Shown piece after piece: positions 23,101-33,600 of a DNA stretch of 64,000 nucleotides. This DNA is from Amphiduros pacificus (Eukaryota > Annelida > Polychaeta > Phyllodocida > Hesionidae), in the NCBI GenBank assembly GCA_949316495.1, contig OX439001.1:23134501-23198500 (forward strand). The letters run 5' to 3'. The first letter of the stretch is position 1, and the number at the start of each line of letters is the position of its first letter. Position numbers and translations under genes: made by a program. The notes under the pieces were generated by a model. It was not told the DNA's origin and did no database searches. It saw only the letters and a list, made by a program, of their open reading frames with translations.

Positions 23101-26100
23101 TTGACACAATTGTTTTACAATTGAAGTTTTAGATTGCATATACACAAGGAATATACACTTTATCATTACATCAAATGGTGTTTCAACACATGATTTATTA
23201 CCAACAAAATGATTGGACCTCCATAACAATGCTGTGATTCATCTTCATTTCATGATAAGTTTAAAATGAAAGTCTGACATGATAAAAAGGTGGAATGGAT
23301 GCAAGATGGTTTTATAATATGGTATGGACACAAGAGTTGCTTTTAGATTTTGCGATGTGACTTTGAATGAAAGCTGCAGTGAAAAATATATCATGTCTAT
23401 AAAAATAGCAAACAAAATAAGCATTTTGTTACATTTATTACCATGTGCAATATGCCAGACAAATAATAATGTTTATGATATTCTACTCTGTATTACATTG
23501 GTAGTGTCTCAATTTATTCAATTGTCTCTGCCACAATTGCCCTATGTCTAATATCATTCAAAATACCTATGTTTTCATCTGACATCCATTATTAAGGAAG
23601 GCATATTTCGAGAGCACCTGGTCGATCGGCACAATGTTTGGACCATGTAAATCTTTTCTATAGACTTTGTAGAAAACAAACATCAGCCAAAATCATATGA
23701 ATTATATTTGATGAGAAAAGACGTTTTCATGAGTAAGCAATGCATTATCTTAATAATTATTCAGTTACAGATTACAATATATGTTATAATTTTGCTTACT
23801 GCAAGAATTCAGGATCATAATTGTTTTTTTTCAAGAAAAAACAGTAAGATGCCAAGCATTTTTTAAACTAAATGTCAAAGTAGATGTGAACTTGGAGTAT
23901 AATGAATTTAGTTAAAAACCCAAAAATAGCTAAAGAAATTGACAGTGACACACATCAGTTTAAAGGGAAACTATCCCTTTGCTATGACATCATGCACGCA
24001 AGCTGCAACAACACAACTCCATTTATAACACTCCAATGTGAATAAGCAAGACTCAAAATCATATTTTCTTAATACCATAACTTGATGTCCAAAATGAAAG
24101 TGTAAGGCATATAAATGTTAACTTATGTTTTGATTTGCAGAATAGATATTGTACAGAATGGCAGATATGTGACAGTACTGGAATGGTTTGCTTCCACTGA
24201 CAAGATTGTCAAACTGTACAAACCTGGAGATGTAAACGACTGGAGTGGGATAATCTGGCCAGGGAACACCACAACACCTCCGCTTGATTCACCCCCTTGT
24301 GGGTTCCAGGGTGAAAAGTGTATCCAAGAAGAAGCAAATAATTTTACAATCACTTTAATTATTTTGATTGTAGTTTTTGTCATGGTAATAAGTTTGGTCA
24401 TAACCTCTGTTTTTCTCATGCATAAGTTTAGATTTGAAGCAGGTTTGAAAAATTTGGGTAAATTTAATATAAAATATTCAGAATTGAGCAAAATAACTGA
24501 AATCCAACTAATTTCCAATGAAGCTAGACAAAGTGGACACACAGATGGACAATTTTCAGAGATAGTCATGTATCAAGGTGAAAAAGTCAGGCTCACAACA
24601 TTAGGTGGTGCCAGCATAGATTTGAATAGCAGGAAAATACTGGTCGATTTAAAAGAAATGAGAGATTTGGTCAATGATAATTTGATAGACTTTATCGGTA
24701 TTTGTGCAGAGGTAGGTCATGCTTATATCATAATGGGATATGCCAGTAAGGGAAGTCTTGCTGATATCATTAATGAGAAAAATGTCAAATTAAACCAAGA
24801 TTTCAAAGTGTCCCTTACTGCTGACATAGCTAGAGGTTTGAGGTACTTGCACCTCAGCTCTCTAGGATCACATGGCCATTTGACTAGCTCCAAATGTCTT
24901 GTTGATAGCAAATGGGTGTGCAAAATATCAGGACATGGCCTGGAACATCTCAGGAAGTTTGGTGAAAAATACAAAACAAGTAAACGAAAATATTTATGGA
25001 AATCACCTGAGCTCCTCAACATGGGGAGCAATGCACCATTTTATGGCACAAAAAGTGGTGACATTTACAGTTTTGGTATTGTGATTCAAGAGCTTATACT
25101 GGAAGAGGTGCCCTATTTTTATAACGATACCCTCCAGGATGCATCTGAAATGATATCATTGATAATAAGCGGAGAAATGAAACCTAATATACCATCCAAT
25201 TTGTGCTCTAGTCTTTGGAAAGACCTGATAGAGACATGCATAAATTTTGACCCTGATACCAGGCCATCCGCAAATGAAATTTTGTCTAAAGTCAGAACAA
25301 TAAATAAAGGAAAAAACATCAATGTGGTTGAGAGCATCATGAGGCGGCTTGAGGGCTACACATACAACTTGGAAGAGACAGTATATGAGAGAACAAAGGA
25401 ACTCTTGACAGAGAAAGACAGGGCAGAAATGATAATCAGTGAGCTTTTACCCCTAAGTGTCACCAACATTCTAAAACAGGGAGGGAAGCCTCAGCCTGAA
25501 ACATTTGACAATGTCAGTATATTTTTTTCTGATATTGTGGGATTCACCACAATCTGTTCTGAATTGGAGCCAATTGAAGTGGTGTTGATGCTTAACAACA
25601 TGTACACAGTATTTGATGACGTTGCTGGCAACTTTGATGTGTACAAGGTTGCCACTATAGGTGATGCATACATGATGGCCAGCGGAGTTCCCATCAGGAA
25701 TGGCAATCAACATTCAGTAGAATTATGTAGCATGGCTCTTGCACTTCTCAGCTTTATTGACAAAATCTTGGTTCCAAATACCTGTCCAGGAGATGATAGT
25801 TCTCTTGAGATGAGGTGTGGAATTCACACTGGTTCCTGTGTTGGTGGAGTCATAGGTATGAAAACTCCCCGCTATTTGTTGTTTGGCGATACAGTTGAGA
25901 TTGCATCCAGGATGGAATCAGAGGGATCACCCATGAGAATTCACATAAGTCACACTACCAACAGTCTTGTTCAAGGCAAAGAGCAGTTCAAGACATTTCT
26001 AAGAGGAAATATTGCAATAAAAGGCCAAGGTGTGATCGAAACTTACTGGTTAGAAGCAAATCCAAACACCATGACTTCAACGCAAAAGAACACAAACTAA
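19586..26100 (+). CDS. Receptor-type guanylate-cyclase-like protein, gene A (spliced, four coding exons)
   Basis: Joining 19586-20156, 21030-21449, 22679-22853 and 24141-26100 gives 1041 codons plus stop, with GT-AG introns in phases 1, 1 and 2. A signal peptide of about 22 residues precedes an ANF-receptor/type-1 periplasmic-binding-like ectodomain with several N-glycosylation sites. The membrane span is at about 457-482. The kinase-homology domain is at about 530-780; its HRD loop reads SHGHLTSSKC and DFG is replaced by GHG. The signalling helix is at about 785-840 and the cyclase domain at about 843-1030. Metal ligands Asp853 (FSDIVGFT) and Asp897 (IGDAYM) and Arg979 are present. The guanine-selecting Glu and Cys of the family are Ala893 and Leu968, and the catalytic Asn is Glu975. 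Normal family members make cGMP in response to an outside ligand. Here activity is doubtful or altered. Structure and family are secure; function is not. Confidence 0.9.
20279..20502 (+). repeat. tRNA-derived SINE, truncated at its 3' end (gene A intron 1)
   Basis: It has a tRNA-like head with an A box (TGGCGCAGTTGG) and B box (GGTTCGATCCC). A body containing CTAAAGGGTTAACCC and ATGACAATTCAGTG follows. The usual CAAACAAA tail is missing. It belongs to the same family as the copies at 21909, 49513, 50424 and 62731. Confidence 0.85.
21030..21449 (+). CDS. Gene A coding exon 2: ectodomain
   Basis: The acceptor is TTTATTTTAG and the donor is TATGCAG|GTAACA; length is 420 bases, phase 1 to 1. It encodes the second ectodomain lobe, from GSELQQSGKTVYY to DDPNDVHVYA. 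The matching exon in gene B has exactly the same length. Confidence 0.9.
21909..22185 (+). repeat. tRNA-derived SINE (gene A intron 2)
   Basis: This is a diverged copy with GTGGCGCAGTTGGTTAGAG and the B-box region GAGTTCGATCA. The body word GAGGCAGCACTACATCTGCT is present. It ends near AATAATGTTGAACAG without the CAAACAAA tail. The open frame across it is not a gene. Confidence 0.8.
22679..22853 (+). CDS. Gene A coding exon 3: ectodomain
   Basis: The acceptor is CTTACAG and the donor is CAAAG|GTCTCT; length is 175 bases, phase 1 to 2. It encodes FLHDSILQWAYGVN through DRNPDQR, corresponding to the last part of the ANF-receptor fold (the D-x-N-G-D-R segment of relatives). Two NMT glycosylation sequons lie here. 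Confidence 0.9.
24141..26100 (+). CDS. Gene A coding exon 4: membrane span, kinase-homology, cyclase
   Basis: The acceptor is TTGCAG|AATAGATATT and the exon runs to TAA at 26098-26100. This single 1960-base exon carries the membrane-proximal ectodomain (Cys pair PPCGF and EKCIQ), the span, the whole kinase-homology domain, the helix and the cyclase. Having all cytoplasmic domains in one exon is compact for this family and suggests intron loss. That is inference. Confidence 0.9.
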
Positions 26101-26414
26101 TCTTGTTTTAATTTGTTTACCCATGCCGACCGTCTGCTTTCCAAACATTTAAAAATAATATTATATCTTTGGTATTTTATTGATTACCTCAGTCCAATGT
26201 GGAAAGATCTTTTGATGTCTTTGCCTCAATATATACTCCAAAATTTACGTAATTATAGATATTATTACATCGCAGCTTGACGTCACTAACAATGATTTTA
26301 ATGAATCTTAAGTGTCAATTTTGTTACACCATATATGTGTAAATGTAATGTAATCGTGATTCTGACCTGTGTATCAATATATGGTGTGGTAAACTGATAT
26401 GCTATTCCCATGTC

Positions 26415-26420
26415 AATAAA
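26415..26420 (+). terminator. Poly(A) signal of gene A
   Basis: AATAAA lies 315 bases after the stop codon and is the first canonical hexamer downstream. It gives a plausible short 3' UTR. Confidence 0.5.
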
Positions 26421-26449
26421 ACATCTTAGCTACAGGCATGTTTCATAAC

Positions 26450-26487
26450 AAAACTGAAATAATGTTGAAAATGACGTAAAGCCCCAC
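26450..26487 (+). repeat. Remnant of SINE 3' end
   Basis: ACTGAAATAATGTTGAAAAT followed by GACGTAAAGCCCCA matches the tail end of the SINE family. No body precedes it. Confidence 0.5.
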
Positions 26488-26489
26488 TT

Positions 26490-28470
26490 ATACAATCAGA
26501 GGTAATAATCCTCTTTAATCAGTCCCCTGCAGGTTCGGGATGGAAAGGATGAACCCGACTCTCCCAGCTTATATTAGGAGGCGAATAAATGCATCACTAG
26601 ACATAGGGATATAACTTTTTTACTACTCAATATACATCTACGAATGATATTTGATCGAATGTCAACCTTCTTAGGCTATTTTGTTCAAATATTGCCAATG
26701 ACCTTGAAAATAGAAAGCCTATTTCCACAAAATTATCTACATGTTTTATTATCCTATCATCTACATCTTTCAAATACAAGCTCGTAGAGTCCTTATTCAT
26801 CAAAATCTTTTCATAATTAACAATTTGAGAGCAATTTATAGTTTTGTGGTCAATATATAAGGGAAAACAGAGGAAAATACTATAATTCTAAGTTTTTTTT
26901 AAATAATATAAAAATGCCAGCTTATTGGGGATTAGTTTATGAAAATATATAGAATACTGCACAGAAAAACACATTAATACTAAAAAGAAATTGAAAAAAA
27001 AGTCTGTCAATTTCAAGATTTATCATGAAGTTAAAATGATTAAAAATAGCTTAAATAGGTAGGGTTACAAAAGTGACAAATTGACGGACTTTAATTTGAC
27101 CTCACATTTATTTCTGAGGTATTAGATAAATTTAATATTAATCTAATTTCAGAAAATAATCAGCAAGGAGTTGCTCTTATCATAATAATACCTAAAAGAG
27201 AAGAAATATTCCCTGAAAAATATGAGAAAATTAATCATGAATAGAAGTTATTGAAAAAAATATAATAAAGAATATATTGAATGTAGAGTCAATTGGGTTA
27301 TAACATTTAGTAGCTGATATATTTCTAAAAGAATTCATGTATTTAATTTTTTTCACAATATGAGGAAGTTAGTGAAATCCTTTTATGAATATGTCTATGA
27401 AACACAATGTCACTGAAAGTGCTCTGCAGGGTGCTTTCTGGATGTCCGCTCCTCCCACTGCTATAAACCCGTTACATGCACTATGTCACTCATTCTCGCT
27501 GATGTCACGAGTTTCGAAAATGTGATCTGGAGCAGCATCTATTCACTGCAACATGCCTCTTTGGCCCCTATTTCACCTGGATGAGAGTAGCAGATAAACT
27601 CGGCATGATTCATTCGGCTTGTGGTAACTCTCTTTTTATATATTCAAATTTGCTTAATATTTGAAAAACATTTATTTCATTTCCACATCATTGAAATAGA
27701 TAGTTAAAAGATATTCTTTGAGAAGAAGTTAAACAGAATTGCTGGTTTCAAAAGGAGAATACTGTTTAATCAAGGCTGATCAATGAATGTATATTGTATT
27801 ATGATTCATGGTGTATATTACGCAAGTATGTCATCCTGGGTTCCTTGGCACATCAACCAGGAGTACCAGATCCCGGTTGACAACCCCTTTGGCTGGGTGC
27901 CAAATTTTGAATTTTATTATAAAACTTTGGGACACAAAGCCCCAAAAGACCAAGACTTGATACCGACACAAAATCTGACCATGTCCAATTAAGGATGATG
28001 AAATGGCCAAGATTTTTAATAGCAGGGACAAAGGAGAACCAAGGTGTGGCTGGAAAAGCTAGAAATATTCGGAATGTTGATAATACACTTTTCATTAAAG
28101 TGGATTAACAAAGCCACCCAGCCATCTGCTCAAATATTGTCAATGGTTCCGGCCAATGTAACGCCCCACAGGACTTTCAAGAAAAGCGCCACTGGATTTC
28201 AGATTTATCTGGTTAGGAACTGGTGGAGGACTTGAGAGAAAAGGAAGACTCTGATTTATACATTTATCCTGACATTTGAGTAGTGCAACCACCTGAATCA
28301 ATCAAGATAGGATATGTGAACAGGTAAACATGGCGAAGATGTATTTAACATCAGAGCAGTTAGGATTGCCAATCCCAGACCGGCTTTGATATGTACAAAT
28401 TACTCATTCGGGAAATTCAAAGGATATACCACACTGAGAATGTTACTCATGATTAACTTATTTTCCAACT
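26490..28470. other. AT-rich intergenic sequence, no gene recognised
   Basis: Small frames at about 27780-28240 overlap on both strands and match no family I know. A decayed transposon is possible but not shown. Confidence 0.35.
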
Positions 28471-28476
28471 GGGATT

Positions 28477-28548
28477 CGAACCTTGGACCTTTAACATTGA
28501 AGACAGACATCTTAACCACTGAGCCACATGTCACCCTGTAGCAGCACT
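28477..28548 (-). repeat. tRNA-like unit inside R1
   Basis: On the minus strand an A box (TGGCTCAGTGG) and B box (GGTTCGAATCC) are correctly ordered and spaced. The 3' acceptor strand does not pair with the 5' end, so this is a tRNA-derived relic, not a working tRNA gene. Confidence 0.6.
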
Positions 28549-28946
28549 GTAGAAAACTTGTTTCTCTAAACCATTTCTCTGCTTATATGTCATTGCTCAA
28601 ACATAACCCAAGTATTTCGATGTCATCTTTGTTTTCTATATAAAGACATTTTATTTTAGTTTTTGTATTTTCTCCATTTGCAAAAAAAAGAAAAACAAAA
28701 AACAAATAAACACAAACAACACATTTTATGTGTTATGACTTTCATATTCCATAAATAAGATCCCAACATGAAGATTTCACCTTTGTTTATTGTATAAAGT
28801 CATTATTTTTTTAAAATTTCTATCAAAACAAAAACATTTTAAATTCTGTATGCTCTGATGTGCATATTGCTTAAATAAAACTTCAAAATGAAGATTTCAG
28901 TTTCAGCACGAAAAAAGAAAAAAAAAAGAAAATACTTGTTCCCACC

Positions 28947-29006
28947 AGGAATTGAATCCCAGACCTTTAGAATGGGAGACAGATGTCTTACCCACTGAGC
29001 CTTGTT
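28947..29006 (-). repeat. Second tRNA-like unit inside R1, copy 1
   Basis: The minus strand reads a shortened GGCTCAGTGGGTAAGACATC followed by AAAGGTCTGGGATTCAATTCC. It resembles the unit at 47217-47283. The B box is degraded. Confidence 0.5.
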
Positions 29007-29479
29007 GAAAAGTGGGATTTGACCTTCTCACTGGTAAATCACACAAATAGTCAACATCTGTATCACTTTATCAAGTTATTTTACAAAGGGATATTCAGTA
29101 AATTCACACAGCAGCCTAAGTTAAATTTATAGACTAAAATTTTCTAAAAATATGTTTGTCTAAGATAATGTCAATAGTAATACAAATAGATAAAAAAAAC
29201 AAATATCTCATGTCTCATTTCAATCTAACCATTTTCTAGTTGATTCTCTATCTAAGTAGGTATATAAGGTTAGCATGCAATTATCTATGTTGAATATGAG
29301 GTGTGTCATATATTTGTCCAGACACATTTTGTATATTTAAACTCGAACCCATAAAACAGAAAATTGTAATAAGCCAAAGAAAGTCAGTTATTGGAGTGGT
29401 GCACATTTTTCTGGAGAAGGCATTTGGAAAGTAGTCCAGTAGAATGTTAGTTTCATTGGGAGTACACATCATGATGTGT

Positions 29480-30640
29480 CAATGTGCCATTAGTAATCCA
29501 TTCATCCATTCCTCATTATCCGAGTTGATTGATTGCTATTTATCAACGTTTTTGTTTTTAAAACATTCTTTTTCAATCCCACCTGAAAAGAGATCATTTT
29601 TACAAGTTAGACAAAAATCATTTATACAAGTTAGACAAAAAGTAATAGATAGGAATATTTCTAGCAGAAATTACAAACCTTTTACCATATGAACCGTCTT
29701 TAATTTCTCGTTTCTAGCAAACTAAACTTTGCAACATGACTTTAAGTCAATAAAACATTAAACGTCCACTTTCAATAATATTAGCAGATAACTACATTTT
29801 GTATGATTTACGATTTAAATAATTCAAATTTCATATCTTAATGAATGATGGCCAATAAATGAAGTGAATATTTTGATATTCTCAAATAAAGATTTAAAGA
29901 AAATAAGGATGTTAGTTTGATTTGTTGATTTGTTGTTACTTCAGTCTAATTCTTACTGACCAGCAACTCACTTGCTGCAGGCTGCATGCTTGTTTCAAAT
30001 GATTAAGCTGGTGCAAATTTCTTTTCTTTTCCTCCATATAATTTCATAACTTAAATGGGTGTAGATGTTTTTTCTTACAAATAAAGCATCTTAAATAGTT
30101 TTCCAATTCTTACATTTCACAGTTGATAAAAAAAGATCTCGAATTATAGTCCCAGATCATGTCAAATTGTCTGAGCATTTTATTTCATCAAAACCCTCCA
30201 TATCACAAAATGATTAATGGTCCCCACGTACGTTTAACATAACAGTCTTGTAGTTTCCAAATATATCTTAAGACAGGAAATTAATTTGATTTCCGCATTG
30301 GGCCAATATGTTCTACGCGCACACATGGACTATATAGACGTTAGCTGTTACTGTTACACAAGAACTGTTACACAGCTGTTAGCTGTTACACAAGAATGAT
30401 CCTAAATTTGATTATTTAGATGGCACTACATCCTGGTAACTTCACAAGAATTAGCGTGAAAATCTGTACATTGCTTTTATCACACAGATCTGCAGGCAAT
30501 ACCAAAATTATATTTATCTAGGGGCTACGAATATCATTCATTGATGATTTAATAGACCTTTATGATTTAACAGTCCAAAACCTAGCTCATTGCAAGAAAT
30601 ATATTTATTCTCTCATAACTTTGGTAATGTTGATCTGATA
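29480..30640. other. AT-rich intergenic sequence, no gene recognised
   Basis: I see nothing I can name apart from a local duplication of ACAAGTTAGACAAAAA at about 29600-29641 and of TGTTACACAAGAA near 30351-30395. Confidence 0.4.
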
Positions 30641-30642
30641 CA

Positions 30643-30676
30643 AAAATATAATAATAATAATAATAATAATAATAAA
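30643..30676 (-). repeat. (TTA)n 3' tail of the LINE
   Basis: A trinucleotide run abuts the last codons of ORF2 (GCGCTATAG on the minus strand). Simple-repeat tails of this kind mark the 3' end of CR1/L2-group elements. Confidence 0.85.
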
Positions 30677-30679
30677 TTT

Positions 30680-33600
30680 CTATAGCGCTATTTCAGACAA
30701 GGTCTGCTCATGGCGCTTGCGTATGTAATGATCTCTGAATAAATGAGTCTTCAGTTGCTTTTTAAAGCAGGTTATCGTTTTACAGATTTTCATCGTAGGG
30801 GGCAGGGCATTCCAGATTTTGGCGCATATGAAGAAAAAGCCCTATCACCATATATTCTCAAATTAGTTTTGGGAATTATATATTCATTTTTAAGAGCAGA
30901 TCTAAGATTTTTGTCACTCGTTTTAATTTTCAACAAGTTATTTAGATACTCAGGGGCCATTCCATTTTGTATTTTCCATGTTAGCAGAGCAATCTTAAAA
31001 TCGATCCTAGCTTCAACAGGCAGCCAGTGCAGGACATCAGTTTTTTTGTGATATGGTCCCTCCTATTTAATTTCCCTACTATTCTAGCTGCCGCATTTTG
31101 AAGTTTTTGAAGTCTTGCCAGTTCACAACGGGGCAGACCAGCCAGTAGAGAATTACCGTAGTCCAGTGTCGAAGTAATGAATGCATGGGCAAGTGTGTTA
31201 GAGGTCTTCTCATCCCCTAATTCTAGCCAAATGTTTCAAATGATAATATCCATTCTTGCATATCTTTTTAATTTGGGGTTTGATCAATAGCTCCTGATCT
31301 ATAAGAACACCTAGATCATTAACAATCCCTGATCTAGAGATGTAAGAGGATCCAACCCTAATTTTCTCTGGGACATTTTTATTTCTGATGTCCCTCTTTT
31401 TCCCACAGATCAGCATCTCATTTTTTCCATCATTCAACTTCATTTTATTTATGAGTAGAAATTTCCTAATTTCATCTATACATTTTTCCAAGTCCTCAGT
31501 AGATGATTTTACTTCAGAGGTTGACTTCGGGTCTAGACTAATGTATATCTGCGTATCATCAGCGTATACATGGTGTTTTAGACCATACTTATCAATTAAG
31601 TCCGCCAGGGGTTCCATATATTCCGTAAAGAAAATAGGGCCTAATACAGAACCCTGGGGTACAACATATTTAATATCCGTGTTCACTGATCTATCACCAT
31701 CTATCGTGATGCATTGCTTCCTATCTGATAGATAAGATCTGAACCATTTCAATGCCATACCACCAATACCACATCTTTTATCTAGTCTGTTTAGTAATAT
31801 CCCATGATCTATAGTATCAAAGGCCACAGATAGGTCAAATAGTATGAGCATTACAGTCTTACCATTATCAATATCTGTCAGTATGTCATTTTGAACTTTT
31901 AGCAGTGCTGTTTCAGTGCTATGAAATTCCCGCCCTCTCAATCAGTTTTGAGATATAAGCCAGGTTAGATACAGGTCTGTAATTTTTCTTTATAAGTTCC
32001 AGTCCTAATTTTTTAATTAGAGGCCTTATTATCGCCTCCTTTAGGCTGTCTGGCATGTTGCCTAGTGTAATCGATTTATTGATGATTTCTGTAATCAGTG
32101 GCAATAAATTCTCCAAGCATTCATTAAGCAACCAAGTAGGTATGAGATCCAGTTCACAAGACATCTTTGCTGCTTCCTTCAATAAAACACTAACTTCACT
32201 AGAGTTTAAAGGAGTGAAATAATTTAGTCTGGTTTTGAATTTTGGCTCCTCGACTACAGGATCCATATCCTTACAGCATGTATCCATACCATGCCTAAGA
32301 TCCAAGACCTTCTGTAAGAAAAAGTTATTAAATTCTGTTGCTAATTCCTTTTTGTTATTACATTTCGGGAAGGGGGTCTCTTCCTTTGTATGCAATAATT
32401 TATTCAATATTTTGAATAGTTTTTTTGGATCAGTTTTGTTTGTATCTATTTTTTCTGAAAAATAATTGTTTCTAGCCTTCTTCATCATATTGTTATATTT
32501 GTTTCTTTGTTTTTGAAATTGTATTTTGTCAGATTCTAGGCCAGACTTCTTATGCTTCCTCTCTAATTTTCTCCTTTTTATTTTTTCAGAGAGAAGTTCA
32601 TTCGACACCCATGGCGCCGGCTTCCTGACATTAATAGTTCTCTCAACTAATGGGGCATGTTTTTCTAAGACCTCAGTTAGTCTATTGTACTTGACTAATA
32701 GTTCATCTAGATCGTCGTCACAGTAGGATTCGTTTTTACCAAATTTCTTTTCAATGTCATTTATAAAGTTTTGAATATTCATTTTCGTAAAATCCCTTTA
32801 AGATATTTTCTTCTTGTTTTTTGTTTTTGTTGACATATTAAGTTGTATTTTTATTATACTGTGATCAGATAACGTCAACGACGTGACTTTTAACTATACT
32901 ATTTTGTATATCTGTAATTAATAAATCTAAAGTGTTCCCCAAAATATGCGTTGGTTCTTTAACATGGTTCTTAAGATTGAATGAATCTAGAATGTCATTG
33001 AATTTAATTACATTTGGCATATCCGGTTTATTTAGATGAAAATTATAATCGCCAATAAATATAACTTCATGATTATATATACTGTAATAAGACAAAATGT
33101 CAGAGAATTCCTCAAAAAACTGAGAATAGGTGTATCTGTTTTTTCCAGAGGGTTCTGCCCTGTAAATAGTGATAACAGTACAGGCCTTGCTGCCAGTAGT
33201 AATTTTGATTTCCATAAGCTCAAAAGTAGTCAAAATATGGTCATGTTTTATTTTCTTGACATCCAGTTCTTTCTTGTACACAGCCGCCAGACCTCCACCC
33301 GACCTTTAGAGGTCTAGGGACATGTTCAACCTCAAAATTATTAGTTTTTAATTCCGACAGTATATTATTTCAGTGATAAAGAAAATATCAATTTCATTTT
33401 CATATATATATTGCTTCACATGATCAGTTTTATTTCCCACACTCTGAGCATTTGACACGGCAATAATTAAGTCCCTATATGTTTTATTAGAGATATTTTT
33501 CTTATTTAAGCCATCATTGCAATTTGCAAGTGTATCCCCATTTACATTATTCAAATTGTATGATGTTTCATTAAGATCAGCTAAAAGGGGAATCCCGGCA

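Larger units (their letters stand above)
28470..29480 (+). repeat. Dispersed repeat R1, copy 1 (partial)
   Basis: This aligns by eye in the same order to 46770-47850. It holds a tRNA-like unit (minus strand, about 28477-28548), satellite monomers with AAGATTTCACCTTTGTTT, a second tRNA-like unit (about 28947-29006), then the TTTCTAGTTGATTCTCTAT block. It ends at AGTACACATCATGA. Relative to the long copy it lacks the left part and a short piece before the end. Confidence 0.7.

Noticed and set aside
24123-24569. Antisense frames inside the cyclase exons, also at 58517, 25471 and 59865
   Set aside because: They mirror each other in both paralogues because the sense strand is conserved, and lack any independent evidence.
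27783-28235. Small plus-strand frames downstream of gene A
   Set aside because: They are open on both strands in short pieces, without recognisable family or splice sites. A decayed element is possible but cannot be supported.
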